A stretch of DNA of 64,000 nucleotides from Roseovarius atlanticus (GCF_001441615.1 NZ_LAXJ01000003.1:372001-436000), one strand, 5' to 3'; shown: positions 16,139 through 24,673, counted from the stretch's first letter. Notes: a model not told the origin generated them from the sequence alone. Program-made: numbers and translations.

Positions 16139-17443
16139 TTATTCCGCGGCGCAGGTGCCGGGGTTGTTGGGGTGGGTGGTCCAGTTGGCGTAGTCGTCCT
16201 GCACCGTCTTTCCCGTGCGCGGGTCGGTCGTGCCGGCGGCCAGTTCCTCCATCGTGATGCAGTTCTCGACCGGGCAGACATTGACGCAAAGGTTGCAGGC
16301 GACGCATTCGGCGTCAATCACCTCGAACGTGCGGTCCAGGGACATCGAGATGGCCTGGTGCGACGTGTCCTCGCAGGCAGCATAGCAGCGGCCGCACTTG
16401 ATGCAGAGATCCTGGTCGATCCGGGCCTTGGTGACGTAGTTGAGGTTGAGGTGCTGCCAGTCCGAAAGGTTCGGGACGGCGCGGCCGACAAGTTCGTCCG
16501 TCGAGGTGAAGCCCTTCTCGTCCATGAACTGCGACAGGCCCGAGATCATTTCCTGCACGATCTTGAAGCCGTAGGTCATGGCCGCCGTGCAGACCTGCAC
16601 ATTGCCTGCCCCCAGCGACATGAATTCCGCCGCGTCGCGCCAGGTGGTGATGCCGCCGATACCCGAGATTGGCAGACCGGCGAGCGACGGTGTGCGGGCG
16701 ATTTCGGCCACCATGTTGAGAGCGATGGGTTTCACCGCCGGGCCGCAATAACCGCCATGGGCGCCCTTGCCGTCGATGGTGGGCTCAGGCGCGAAGCTGT
16801 CGAGGTTGACGGAGGTGATAGAGTTGATCGTGTTGATCAGCGAGACCGCGTCGGCGCCGCCATCCTTGGCTGCCTGCGCCGGTTTGCGCACGTCGGTGAT
16901 GTTGGGCGTGAGTTTCACGATGACGGGCAGGTCTGAGTGTTTCTTGCACCATTCCGTGACCTGGCCCACGTATTCCGGCACCTGGCCCACGGCGGACCCC
17001 ATGCCGCGTTCGGACATGCCGTGAGGACAGCCGAAATTGAGCTCCACCCCGTCGCATCCGGTTTCCAGCACGCGGTCGAGGATGGACTTCCAGCTGTCCT
17101 CGTTCACGGGCACCATCAGGGACGCGATGAGGGCGCGGTCGGGGTAGTCTTTCTTGACTCGCGTCATCTCGTCGAGGTTGGTTTGCAAAGGCCGGTCGGT
17201 GATCAGCTCGATATTGTTCAAGCCCAGCAGGCGGCGGTCGGCGCCCCAGATGGCGCCGTAGCGGGGGCCATTGACGTTGACGACGGGCGGGCCTTCCTCG
17301 CCCAGGGTCTTCCACACCACGCCGCCCCAGCCGGCCTCGAACGCGCGGCGAACGTTATACTCCTTGTCCGTGGGCGGGGCGGAGGCCAGCCAGAACGGGT
17401 TGGGCGAGGTGATGCCGATGAAATTGGTGGTCAGGTCTGCCAT
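16139..17443 (-). CDS. preA: NAD-dependent dihydropyrimidine dehydrogenase, FMN/Fe-S subunit PreA
   Basis: Catalytic subunit reducing uracil or thymine to the 5,6-dihydro base. 434 residues. The N-terminal part is a dihydroorotate-dehydrogenase-like FMN barrel starting DLTTNFIGITSPNPFWLASA; the active-site loop contains ELNFGCPHGMSERGMG with the expected Cys. The C-terminus carries two 4Fe-4S motifs, CIKCGRCYAACEDTSHQAI and CVACNLCVNVCPVENC. It lies 11 bases downstream of preT on the same strand, so the two subunits form one operon. Confidence 0.95.
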   Translation of the reverse strand: MADLTTNFIGITSPNPFWLASAPPTDKEYNVRRAFEAGWGGVVWKTLGEEGPPVVNVNGPRYGAIWGADRRLLGLNNIELITDRPLQTNLDEMTRVKKDYPDRALIASLMVPVNEDSWKSILDRVLETGCDGVELNFGCPHGMSERGMGSAVGQVPEYVGQVTEWCKKHSDLPVIVKLTPNITDVRKPAQAAKDGGADAVSLINTINSITSVNLDSFAPEPTIDGKGAHGGYCGPAVKPIALNMVAEIARTPSLAGLPISGIGGITTWRDAAEFMSLGAGNVQVCTAAMTYGFKIVQEMISGLSQFMDEKGFTSTDELVGRAVPNLSDWQHLNLNYVTKARIDQDLCIKCGRCYAACEDTSHQAISMSLDRTFEVIDAECVACNLCVNVCPVENCITMEELAAGTTDPRTGKTVQDDYANWTTHPNNPGTCAAE

Positions 17444-17454
17444 GACTCGCTCCT

Positions 17455-18777
17455 TCAGGCGCTCAGGGTCGCGTGGATGTCTTCGGCGGCGTCGCGGCCC
17501 TCGGCCACCGCCGTGACGGTCAGGTCGTCGCCGCCCGCGGCGCAGTCGCCCCCCGCCCAGACGCCGGCAACAGTGGTGCGGCCCGCGCCGGTGACGGCGA
17601 TCTTGCGGCCGTCCAGATCGGGCAGGGCATCGCCGGCAAGCGCCTGGCCGATGGCCTTGAACACCTGGTCGGCGGGGATGCGGACGGTTTCGCCCGTGGG
17701 GGTGAGGGCGTCGTCGGTGTATTCGAACTCGATCTCGCGGACCGTGCCGTTGCCGTGGAGGGCGCGGGGCGTGGCGTTCGTGATGATACGCACGCCCTTG
17801 GACGCGGCGAGGTCCTGCTCGAAGACGCTGGCGTTCATGCGGTCGCGGCCACGGCGATAGACCAGCGTGACGTTGAGCGCGCCCAGCAGTTTGGCCTGCA
17901 CGGCGGCGTCGATGGCGGTCATGCCGCCGCCGATCACGACCACGTCACGGCCCACCTCAAGCGCGCGCAGGTCGCTGGCCTGGCGCAGGTCGGAAATGAA
18001 ATCGACCGCGTCGAGCACGCCGGTCTTGTCCTCGCCGTCGAGGCCCAGCGCGTTGACGCCGCCCAGGCCGATGCCGAGGAAAACCGCGTCGAACTGGCCA
18101 CGCAGGGTGTCAAGGCTGAGGTCCGGGCCAAGGACCTTGCCGTTCTCAAGGGTGATGCCGCCGATCTGCAAGAGCCAGTCGACCTCGCGCTCGGCAAAGC
18201 CGTCGACCGTCTTGTAGGCGGCGATGCCGTATTCGTTGAGACCGCCGGGCTTGGGCCGCGCGTCATAGAGCGTGACGGCATGGCCATGCATCGCCAGACG
18301 ATGGGCGCAGGCCAGACCGGCCGGTCCCGCGCCCACCACGGCGACCGACTTGCCCGTTTCCGGCGCGCGGGCGAAGGGATGCGTGCCCGCGGCCTGAAGG
18401 GTGTCGGTGGCGTAGCGTTGGAGTTGCCCGATGAGGACGGGCTTGCCTTCGGCGGCTTCGCGCACGCAGGCCTGTTCGCAGAGCGTCTCTGTCGGGCAGA
18501 CGCGCGCGCACATGCCGCCAAGGATGTTTTGGCTCAGGATCGTCCTGGCGGCGGCCTCGGGCGTGCCGGTGCCGATCTGGCGGATGAAGAGCGGGATGTC
18601 GATATCGGTGGGGCAGGCCGTGATGCAGGGCGCATCGTGGCAGAAATAGCAGCGGTCGGCGGCCACGAGCGCCTCGTGCGGGTCGAGCGGCGGATGCAGG
18701 TCGGAAAAATTGCGGGCGAGGTCATCGTCTGACAAGCGGCCGGAGGTGATGCCGGGGGTCAGGGCGGAATGGCTCAT
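17455..18777 (-). CDS. preT: NAD-dependent dihydropyrimidine dehydrogenase, FAD subunit PreT
   Basis: NAD(P)H-oxidising electron-input subunit, 440 residues, built like glutamate-synthase small subunit. N-terminal Fe-S cysteines (CYFCHDAPCITACPTDIDIP and CARVCPTETLCEQACVR), FAD site VAVVGAGPAGLACAHRLAM and a second dinucleotide fold (VVVIGGGMTAIDAAVQAK). ATG 18777 is preferred because GGAG lies 7 bases upstream; an in-frame GTG at 18819 would place the start nearly on the operator. The RutR-type palindrome at 18829-18846 is about 50 bases upstream, consistent with control by the regulator encoded at 14511. Confidence 0.94.
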   Translation of the reverse strand: MSHSALTPGITSGRLSDDDLARNFSDLHPPLDPHEALVAADRCYFCHDAPCITACPTDIDIPLFIRQIGTGTPEAAARTILSQNILGGMCARVCPTETLCEQACVREAAEGKPVLIGQLQRYATDTLQAAGTHPFARAPETGKSVAVVGAGPAGLACAHRLAMHGHAVTLYDARPKPGGLNEYGIAAYKTVDGFAEREVDWLLQIGGITLENGKVLGPDLSLDTLRGQFDAVFLGIGLGGVNALGLDGEDKTGVLDAVDFISDLRQASDLRALEVGRDVVVIGGGMTAIDAAVQAKLLGALNVTLVYRRGRDRMNASVFEQDLAASKGVRIITNATPRALHGNGTVREIEFEYTDDALTPTGETVRIPADQVFKAIGQALAGDALPDLDGRKIAVTGAGRTTVAGVWAGGDCAAGGDDLTVTAVAEGRDAAEDIHATLSA

Positions 18778-18828
18778 GGAAGGCTCCAGTGGCTGTGCGC
18801 TTTGAGGAAAGTATTGCACAGATCAAAA

Positions 18829-18846
18829 TTTTATCAATTGGTAAAA
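18829..18846. promoter_or_regulatory. Second RutR-type operator, upstream of preT
   Basis: TTTTATCAATTGGTAAAA: same layout as 14389-14406 (8-bp arms, 2-base centre) with one arm mismatch (T for C), and AA/TT flanks that extend the symmetry. Placed to block the preT promoter. Confidence 0.82.
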
Positions 18847-18925
18847 TTTAGGCAGTTTGTGAACAGGTGGAAGGGGCGCGCGTGCAGACGCGACAGGCTC
18901 TGATGTGTTTGGCGGCTGGCGTGGC

Positions 18926-18967
18926 GGTGGGTGAACCTGCGCGGTGCGCAGAACCACCCACCCTACG
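18926..18967. repeat. REP-like type A element, long-stem variant
   Basis: Outer arms GGTGGGT/ACCCACC enclose an inner hairpin CTGCGC-GGT-GCGCAG, then CTACG follows. It lies between preT and the GntR gene end. Confidence 0.7.
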
Positions 18968-18982
18968 ATGTCCGGAAAGGAG

Positions 18983-19750
18983 TCAGCGGTAGTTCTCGTG
19001 TTCGAGGCGCTGGCGGGCAATGTGTTCATGCGCCTCGGCGCGGCGCTGGTCGGCCAGCGCCCGCTCGACGAAATCAAGATGGGCCTCGACTGCCGCGCGG
19101 GACGCTGCGGGGTCGCGGGCGAGGATGGCGTCGCGGATCGCGCGGTGCTGGTCCAGCAGGCTGGAACGCGTGGTGGACTGTTTGAACATGACCTGCCGGT
19201 TGTAGAACACGCCCTCCTGCATCATCTGGAACATCGAGCGCATCATGTGCAGCATGACCACGTTATGGCTGGCCTCGAGGATGGCCATGTGGAACTCGGC
19301 ATCGAGCCGCGCCTCGCGTTCGGGGTTGGCGCGGCCTTTCGCGCTTTCCATCCGGTCGAAGGTGGCGGCGATGACCTGAAGGTCGGTGTCCGAGCCCAGC
19401 CGTGCAGCGCGTTCGGCGGCGAGGCCTTCCATGTCACGGCGGAAGGCGATGACATCGAAGACGGCTTCGTCATCGCTTGCGAAAAGCTCGATCAGGGCGG
19501 GAGAGAAGGCGCTGCCCAGAACGTCGGCCACGAAGATGCCGGCGCCGGCGCGGGTGGTCAGCAGGCCTTTGTCTTGAAGTTCGGACACCGCCTCGCGCAG
19601 CGACGGACGCGAGACGCCGAAGCGATCGGCAAGGTCGCGTTCCGATGGCAGGCGTTCGCCGGGGCGCAGGATGCCACGCAGGATCAGTTTCTCGATCTGG
19701 CGCGTGACCGCGAGCGAGAGCTTTTCCGGGGTAACTTTCTGGAACGGCAT
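18983..19750 (-). CDS. GntR-family regulator, FadR/FCD type
   Basis: 255-residue regulator with a winged helix (LPSERDLADRFGVSRPSLREA) and an FCD ligand domain with metal-binding histidines (EFHMAILEASHN, DQHRAIRDAILARD). It resembles LldR/PdhR-like proteins, but the effector cannot be read from sequence. ATG 19750 has GAGG 8 bases upstream; the longer frame would begin with TTG inside the palindrome at 19771-19789, making autoregulation from that site likely. The next gene on the same strand upstream of it is divergently unrelated; it could also regulate the Lin0512 genes ending at 19825. Confidence 0.88.
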   Translation of the reverse strand: MPFQKVTPEKLSLAVTRQIEKLILRGILRPGERLPSERDLADRFGVSRPSLREAVSELQDKGLLTTRAGAGIFVADVLGSAFSPALIELFASDDEAVFDVIAFRRDMEGLAAERAARLGSDTDLQVIAATFDRMESAKGRANPEREARLDAEFHMAILEASHNVVMLHMMRSMFQMMQEGVFYNRQVMFKQSTTRSSLLDQHRAIRDAILARDPAASRAAVEAHLDFVERALADQRRAEAHEHIARQRLEHENYR

Positions 19751-19770
19751 AGTGCGCCTCGGGATTGAAT

Positions 19771-19789
19771 TGGTCAAATCATATGACCA
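19771..19789. promoter_or_regulatory. Probable operator of the GntR/FCD regulator
   Basis: Palindrome TGGTCA-N7-TGACCA, 21 bases upstream of the chosen GntR start. TGGTC/GACCA half-sites are typical of FadR-subfamily regulators. Confidence 0.72.
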
Positions 19790-19824
19790 GAGGCGACATT
19801 GGGCAAGCGCCGGGCCGTTCGTGG

Positions 19825-20187
19825 TCAGCCGGAGATGTAGTTGCCCGATTGGTCGGGCAGGAATGCCTCGACCGCCGCCGTGGCTATGACGATTGTGTCG
19901 CCGGTGTCGGGGTTCACCACGTTGTGCCCGCCGAACGTGGCGGTGACGGTGGCGTTTCCGCGGGGCAGGCAGGCGGCGAGCGCATCGGTGTCGAGCTTAT
20001 CGGGTTCCTGCACGCCGATTGTGACCACTACGCGCATCTGCGACGGGTCGAGCGAAGTCGTCGAATACATCGGGATGGCCGAGCGCCGGATGGCGGATTC
20101 GATCGCGCGGGCGGCGGCCTTTTGATAGTCCATGCCGTATTGGTCGTTGCCCATGCCCATTTCGATGATGAAGCGGTGATCGGTCAT
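19825..20187 (-). CDS. Lin0512 family protein, copy 1
   Basis: 120-residue member of the conserved, functionally uncharacterised Lin0512 family. The N-terminal family motif GxGxDxxG is visible as EMGMGNDQYG, then DYQKAAARAIESAIRRSAI. ATG 20187 overlaps the stop of the upstream paralogue by four bases; the open frame continues much further upstream only because it shadows other genes. The two adjacent genes are clearly related in length and layout and may encode a heteromer. Confidence 0.85.
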   Translation of the reverse strand: MTDHRFIIEMGMGNDQYGMDYQKAAARAIESAIRRSAIPMYSTTSLDPSQMRVVVTIGVQEPDKLDTDALAACLPRGNATVTATFGGHNVVNPDTGDTIVIATAAVEAFLPDQSGNYISG

Positions 20188-20534
20188 TTCGCGGGCTCCA
20201 GATTCAGGCTGACATTGATGGCGGCGTTGACGATGACCGTGGGCGTGCCGCCGTCGGGACGGGGCACGTCGAGGCCGCCCTTGTGCGCGGTGACGGTGAC
20301 CTGGCCATAGGGGAAGATATCCGCGAGCGCCGTGGTATCGACCGCATCGGGGTCGGGGGCGGCGATTTCGACGTCGATGATCATCGCCTCTTTGGGTTGG
20401 CCGAAAAGCTCTGCAAGGTTGATGGAGTTGCGCCAGAGTGCGTCCTGAAGCGCGCGGCGGGCGGCGGCGGTATAGTCGCGGTGGCGCAGGGACGAGCCGA
20501 TGCCGAATTCGGTGAGAAGGCGTGTTTTGGGCAT
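20184..20534 (-). CDS. Lin0512 family protein, copy 2 (diverged motif)
   Basis: 116-residue paralogue of the next gene: the N-terminal motif reads EFGIGSSLRHRDYTAAARRAL, keeping GxG and the Asp-Tyr but not the GxGxDxxG spacing seen in copy 1. It ends in ATGA overlap with copy 1, so the two are translationally coupled. Function unknown. Confidence 0.85.
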   Translation of the reverse strand: MPKTRLLTEFGIGSSLRHRDYTAAARRALQDALWRNSINLAELFGQPKEAMIIDVEIAAPDPDAVDTTALADIFPYGQVTVTAHKGGLDVPRPDGGTPTVIVNAAINVSLNLEPAK

Positions 20535-20563
20535 GTAGGGGCTCCGGTGGCTGGTGTCGGGAT

Positions 20564-20587
20564 TTGAGTATTTTCGGAACAGTGAAA
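20564..20587 (+). repeat. 24-bp AT-rich dispersed repeat, copy 4
   Basis: GAGTATTTTCGGAAC core followed by AGTGAAA, between the Lin0512 gene and the membrane protein gene. Confidence 0.75.
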
Positions 20588-20597
20588 ACGCAAGGCG

Positions 20598-21254
20598 TCA
20601 GTGGGTCAGCAGGAGGGCGAGGAGGCCGACGAAGATGAGGCTGAGCGCCCAGAGGATATCGAGATTGAACCACGTGCGTTGCAGGAATTTGAGGCCGAGC
20701 CAGTGGTAGGTGCCAAGCGCGAGTGCGCCGCCGGAGAGGATCATGGCGGCGGTGTGGGCGAGCGCCACCAGCAGCGCGGTGGAGAGCGTGCCGCGCATGA
20801 GGCTGCCTGCGGCAGTGTGGCCGGCATCGGCGGTTTCGCAGATGCCGAGATAGATCGGGACCAGCATGAGGCCGGCACCGTGCGCCATGGCCACGAGGAA
20901 GGACCAGAGGGCGAGGCGCGAGGGCGGCACGCGTGCCAGAAAGCGCGGGTGGCGGCGGTTGATCAGCAGGTAGATGCCCAGGGCTATGACGAGGAGGGCT
21001 GCGCCGGTCTGGAGGGCGGTCTGCCACTCGGCGAGCCACAGGAGCGCGGAGAATGGCAGGAGGATCGCGGCCATCGCTAGAAGGTGGCCCAAGGCCAAGG
21101 CGGCGAGCGCCTTGAAGAGGCTGGATTGGCGGCGCTCCATCAGGGCCGAGGACACGGCGAGGGGCCAGCCCATGCCGGGATTGATGCCGTGGTAGAGGCC
21201 GGATGCGAGGACGGCCCACCACAGGGCCGCTGTCGTGGAGATGTCAGCGGTCAT
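20598..21254 (-). CDS. Polytopic membrane protein, NicO/UreH-like
   Basis: 218 residues, about six membrane helices. Two motifs stand out: LYHGINPGMGWP in the first helix and AMAHGAGLMLVP in the middle, resembling the His-Asn/His-Gly motifs of NicO/UreH-type Ni/Co and related transporters. I infer a small transporter or accessory protein, possibly for metal or sulfur compounds, but the exact family is uncertain. It lies between the Lin0512 pair and the selenium-binding/methanethiol-oxidase gene on the same strand. Confidence 0.7.
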   Translation of the reverse strand: MTADISTTAALWWAVLASGLYHGINPGMGWPLAVSSALMERRQSSLFKALAALALGHLLAMAAILLPFSALLWLAEWQTALQTGAALLVIALGIYLLINRRHPRFLARVPPSRLALWSFLVAMAHGAGLMLVPIYLGICETADAGHTAAGSLMRGTLSTALLVALAHTAAMILSGGALALGTYHWLGLKFLQRTWFNLDILWALSLIFVGLLALLLTH

Positions 21255-21277
21255 GGGGTTTCTTCAGCCCCGGGGAG

Positions 21278-21298
21278 GTCCCGGGTCAAGCCCGGGAC
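21278..21298. repeat. Type B palindrome
   Basis: GTCCCGGG-TCAAG-CCCGGGAC between the membrane protein start and the stop of the selenium-binding protein gene. Confidence 0.8.
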
Positions 21299-21313
21299 GC
21301 CGTTTCGCATGGA

Positions 21314-22714
21314 TCAGACCGACGGGTAGCAGAAGCTGTCGGTGGAGCAGTCGCCGCCTTCGAGCCGGATCTGGTGGCTGCGGTAACCTTCGGGAAATTC
21401 GACGAAGAAATCCTTGTCCAGTTCCAGCCCGCCATTTTCGCCGACATTGGCCATGACCATCTGTCCGCCCTCGTCATCCGGGTAGAACTGATCGTCCCAC
21501 GTGGAATAGAGCGAGTTGGTCCAGTAGACACGTTTGCCGTCGCGGCTGATTTCCACCATTTGCGGGCCGTAGACGAAATCCTTGCCGTTGGGATGCTTGG
21601 CACCACGGGCGATGCCGCCCAGTTCGACCTTGCCGGCCAGCGTCGGGTTGAAGGGGTCGGAGACATCGTATTGATGCATCTCGCCCAGGCCCCAGCAGGC
21701 GACGTAGAGGAACCGGTCGTCGAGCGAGAGGTCGATATCCGTGACGAGCGGCGGCACGGCCTCGAACCCCTGTAGGAGCGGCGGCAGGTTCTCGGCCTTT
21801 TCCGGGCGCGGGTCGATGGTGATGACCTTCTTGGCGTCGAAGGTGCCGTCGTCCGTTTGCCACCAGACAAAGATCGAGCCTTGCAGGTTCGTGGTGTCCA
21901 CGACCACGCCGCAGAAGCCGTAATCCTTCGCCGGGTCGTGCGCGGGGCGGATTTCAAGCGCCATCTGATGGTTTTCGCCCAGGTCGATGGTCTGGACGTT
22001 CTTGCGCTGACGCAGGTTCCAGAAATGGATCGAATGACCGTACTTGTTCGACAGCAGGTCCTCGGCCACGATGCCGTTCTCGAATTGCGGGGGCAGGCCC
22101 CATTCGGAGCTTACCATGTAGTCGCGAGGCAGGTTCCACCAGAAATCGTAGTGCTTGTCCTGGCGACCGCGGTCCATCTCGTAGCGGCCGAGGATCTCGA
22201 ACGTTTCGCAATCCATGATGAAGATGCCCGGAGGGCCGTCGGTGCCGTCCTTGCCGCCGCCGCCAAGGGTCGAGACATAGATGCCTTCGGGGCCGCAATG
22301 GATTGTGTGGGGGCGGGAATAGCCGGTCTTGGCGAACACTTCTTCGGGTTCGATGATCTTGTGGATCTTGGCCTTGAGAGGTTCCTTGACGTCGATCACA
22401 TAGATGCGGGACGAGCGGATGCCCGGGATGATCAGGTAGCGCCGTTCGAGGAACGCGTGCCCGGCAAGCGGTGAGAGGGACGAGGAGCAGGCGTTCCAGC
22501 CAAAATGGTGAAACTCGTCGCCCTTGTTGGGCATGATGACCTGATGGACGATCTGGGAATAGGTCTTGGAACTTGGGTCGACGTCAACGATGGCGAGGCC
22601 GTCGGGCTGGCTGCCGTCGGGACTGAGCATGAGGGTGAAGGCGAGCTTTTCGGCGGGGGCCGCCATCGCCATTTTCGGGGTTGGATAGAACGTGGGGTCG
22701 GGTCTCAGGTTCAT
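21314..22714 (-). CDS. mtoX: Selenium-binding protein SBP56 family, probable methanethiol oxidase MtoX
   Basis: 466 residues. Bacterial members are Cu-dependent methanethiol oxidases (methanethiol to formaldehyde, H2S and H2O2). Family blocks are clear: HFGWNACSSS (position of the human CSSC site, with only the first Cys kept), then YLIIPGIRSSRIYVIDV, RPHTIHCGPEGIYVSTLGG, DFWWNLPRDYMVSSEWG and HSIHFWNLRQRK. ATG 22714 has AGGGAGGA 9 bases upstream. There is no obvious Sec signal at this start, unlike the periplasmic Hyphomicrobium enzyme. The DMSP lyase gene 13 kb away makes a DMSP-sulfur role plausible. Confidence 0.86.
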   Translation of the reverse strand: MNLRPDPTFYPTPKMAMAAPAEKLAFTLMLSPDGSQPDGLAIVDVDPSSKTYSQIVHQVIMPNKGDEFHHFGWNACSSSLSPLAGHAFLERRYLIIPGIRSSRIYVIDVKEPLKAKIHKIIEPEEVFAKTGYSRPHTIHCGPEGIYVSTLGGGGKDGTDGPPGIFIMDCETFEILGRYEMDRGRQDKHYDFWWNLPRDYMVSSEWGLPPQFENGIVAEDLLSNKYGHSIHFWNLRQRKNVQTIDLGENHQMALEIRPAHDPAKDYGFCGVVVDTTNLQGSIFVWWQTDDGTFDAKKVITIDPRPEKAENLPPLLQGFEAVPPLVTDIDLSLDDRFLYVACWGLGEMHQYDVSDPFNPTLAGKVELGGIARGAKHPNGKDFVYGPQMVEISRDGKRVYWTNSLYSTWDDQFYPDDEGGQMVMANVGENGGLELDKDFFVEFPEGYRSHQIRLEGGDCSTDSFCYPSV

Positions 22715-22951
22715 GGTGCAAATCCTCCCTTGGATGCGGACGGTGTTCCGCTTTCGCGCAGCCTGCGAGAAAACCGTCTCATAGAATCGGCAATCGGCCA
22801 ATTTTTATTTCCAAAGGTGAAGATGTGGCACACGGTCAAGGAGCGCGGGCGATCCCATTCTACGGCGTGTTCACGGGTTTGAAAAACGGCGCGCTTGGCA
22901 GCACGCCGGAGCTTGAAAGTGCATTCTGGTCGGGCGGATGCGCAAGCGCAA

Positions 22952-22977
22952 GCCGCCGCCCGACAAGGGGCGGCGGC
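22952..22977 (-). terminator. GC-rich hairpin downstream of the PRC-barrel gene
   Basis: Stem GCCGCCGCCC / GGGCGGCGGC with a short loop, about 20 bases past the stop of the minus-strand gene at 22999. No T run follows, so confidence is moderate. Confidence 0.5.
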
Positions 22978-22998
22978 AAAAGCGATACGTGTCTGCGC

Positions 22999-23637
22999 TT
23001 AGTTCCAGAACGCCTCGTCAACGCCGTTCATGGCTTCGATTTCTTCTTCGTTGAACTTGGTCACGAAGGTGTAGCTCATGTCATCGACGGGGACGAGTTT
23101 GGCGTCCTTCACCGACAGCAGAACGTGTTTGTCACCGATGTCGAGGAAACCGCCGACTTCGACGACGATGCCGGTCAGCTTGCCGTCTTGCGACATGACG
23201 AGGTCTTCGATCTCGCCGATCTGGTTCCAGTCGGAGCCGACTTCGCTGTATTCAGCCATTTCCCAGGCTTCGCCTTCGTCGTTGGCTTCGTTGGTGGTAT
23301 AGACGGCGCCGCCGGTGATATCGCGGCTGCGGATCAGCTCGCCTTGCATCTGGGACATCTCTGCGCTGGATTTGTCCCACGCCATGCTGCTGTCGCTGTC
23401 GTTCATGGCGGATTGGTCGGTGTCCATGTCGGAGTTGTCCTCGGTCATGGCCGATTGATCGTCCTGAACGTCGCTGCTGCTGTGCGTGCCCGCGTCTTCG
23501 GCCGTGTCCATTTCGGAGTTGGACTCGACTTGGGTGGTCTCGGTATCGGTGTCCATCTCGGTGTTCGTGTCGCTCTGTGCGACTGCGGTGGTAGCTGCAA
23601 GCGCCAATGCGATTGCCGTAGTTCCAAAGAGTTGCAT
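22999..23637 (-). CDS. Secreted PRC-barrel domain protein
   Basis: 212 residues. Signal peptide MQLFGTTAIALALAATTAVAQ, then a roughly 80-residue acidic Asp/Ser/Thr/Met-rich region (repeated MDTD, SDSS-like stretches), then a PRC-barrel (about 120-200) with IGEIEDLVMSQDGKLTGIVV and VGGFLDIGDKHVLLS. PRC-barrel proteins of this secreted type are common in Rhodobacterales and are of unknown function; an envelope or stress role is usual speculation. ATG 23637 has AGGAG 7 bases upstream. Confidence 0.83.
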   Translation of the reverse strand: MQLFGTTAIALALAATTAVAQSDTNTEMDTDTETTQVESNSEMDTAEDAGTHSSSDVQDDQSAMTEDNSDMDTDQSAMNDSDSSMAWDKSSAEMSQMQGELIRSRDITGGAVYTTNEANDEGEAWEMAEYSEVGSDWNQIGEIEDLVMSQDGKLTGIVVEVGGFLDIGDKHVLLSVKDAKLVPVDDMSYTFVTKFNEEEIEAMNGVDEAFWN

Positions 23638-23822
23638 TGCGTTTCTCCTGTTCGTTTCGGTTCTGGAGAGAAAACGCGGCGACGGGGGCATGTCGTTCCG
23701 AAAAAGTATTGAAAAATTGAAGCTTAGAAGATGAAACTCTCAGCGGGGGGAATACGTTTGCGCGTCCGCCCGAGGCCCTGACGCTCATGATTTCTTAACC
23801 TTGCTTCCGGCAAACTGCGTCC

Positions 23823-24203
23823 ATGTTCAGGCTGCTCTTGTCATTGCTGGTGCTCGGGGCGTGCGGGACGCCCAGCCCGGAGTTTTCCGGGATTTCGCCG
23901 GTGCGGATCAAGATGGGTCCATCGGTCTTCGACATCCGCGTGGCGGGGCGGCGGGCCGAAGCGATCCGGCTGAACCCGCAACCGGCGATGCGGCTGTCGA
24001 GCGTGGGCGTGCCCGCGGTTCTGGCCATCGAGCGGGTCAGCGGATGCCGGGTGGACCGGCTGAGCGGGGATCAGGCGATGATGCGGGCCACGCTGGATTG
24101 CGGGGCGGGCGCGCCGGCGCCAAGACGACCCGAGACGTATCTTGAATGCGACGCCTTCGAGCTGGACGCGGAGGGCGGCGAGCTGATCTGTTACCCGTTC
24201 TGA
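23823..24203 (+). CDS. Hypothetical lipoprotein, 126 aa
   Basis: Starts MFRLLLSLLVLGACG, a lipoprotein signal with lipobox LGAC (Cys14). The mature part has three more cysteines (SGCRVD, LDCGAG, LECDAF, ICYPF) and no recognised domain. Its 3' end overlaps the convergent acetyltransferase gene by 13 bases. Confidence 0.72.
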   Translation: MFRLLLSLLVLGACGTPSPEFSGISPVRIKMGPSVFDIRVAGRRAEAIRLNPQPAMRLSSVGVPAVLAIERVSGCRVDRLSGDQAMMRATLDCGAGAPAPRRPETYLECDAFELDAEGGELICYPF

Positions 24204-24664
24204 GCCGTGGTCGGGACCAGGACCTTTTCCATGTAGACGCTGGTGGTGTTCGGGCGGTAGTCGCCGAAGATGCCGCACCGGGTGAAGCCGTGGCGTTCAT
24301 AAAGGCGGATCGCGGCGTCGAGCGCCTCGGCGGTCTCCAATCGCAGAATGGGCACGTCGTCGCCCCGGGCCTCGTCCTCGAGCGCGCGCAGGATCGCGGC
24401 ACCGACGCCGCGGCCGCGGGCGGCGGGAGAGGTGAACATCGACTTGATCTCGGCGTAGCCGCGCTTGAAGGCAAGCGCCCCGGTGCCCAGCGTTTCTGCC
24501 CCGTCCCGGGCGGCGAGAAAGCAGATGCCGGCCCCGCGCAGCTCCTCGAGGTCGAGGAAATAGTTGTCTTCGGGCGGAAAAAGCGCGCGCATCATGGCGT
24601 GGCTTTGTTCCAGCAGGGCGCGGGGGCCGGGGGCCTTGGGGTTGGCCTGTTCGATGATGAGCAT
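24191..24664 (-). CDS. GNAT family N-acetyltransferase
   Basis: 157-residue single-domain acetyltransferase. Acetyl-CoA motif A is clear as IKSMFTSPAARGRGVGAAIL (Q/RxxGxG/A as RGRGVG), with motif B LYERHGFTRCG. Substrate cannot be predicted. It converges on, and overlaps, the lipoprotein gene; the next gene on its strand is the His-rich protein at 24674. Confidence 0.88.
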   Translation of the reverse strand: MLIIEQANPKAPGPRALLEQSHAMMRALFPPEDNYFLDLEELRGAGICFLAARDGAETLGTGALAFKRGYAEIKSMFTSPAARGRGVGAAILRALEDEARGDDVPILRLETAEALDAAIRLYERHGFTRCGIFGDYRPNTTSVYMEKVLVPTTAQNG

Positions 24665-24673
24665 TGCGGGGAC

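Noticed and set aside
21314-22714. Selenoprotein
   Set aside because: No in-frame TGA or SECIS-like element; the family name refers to selenium binding, not selenocysteine.
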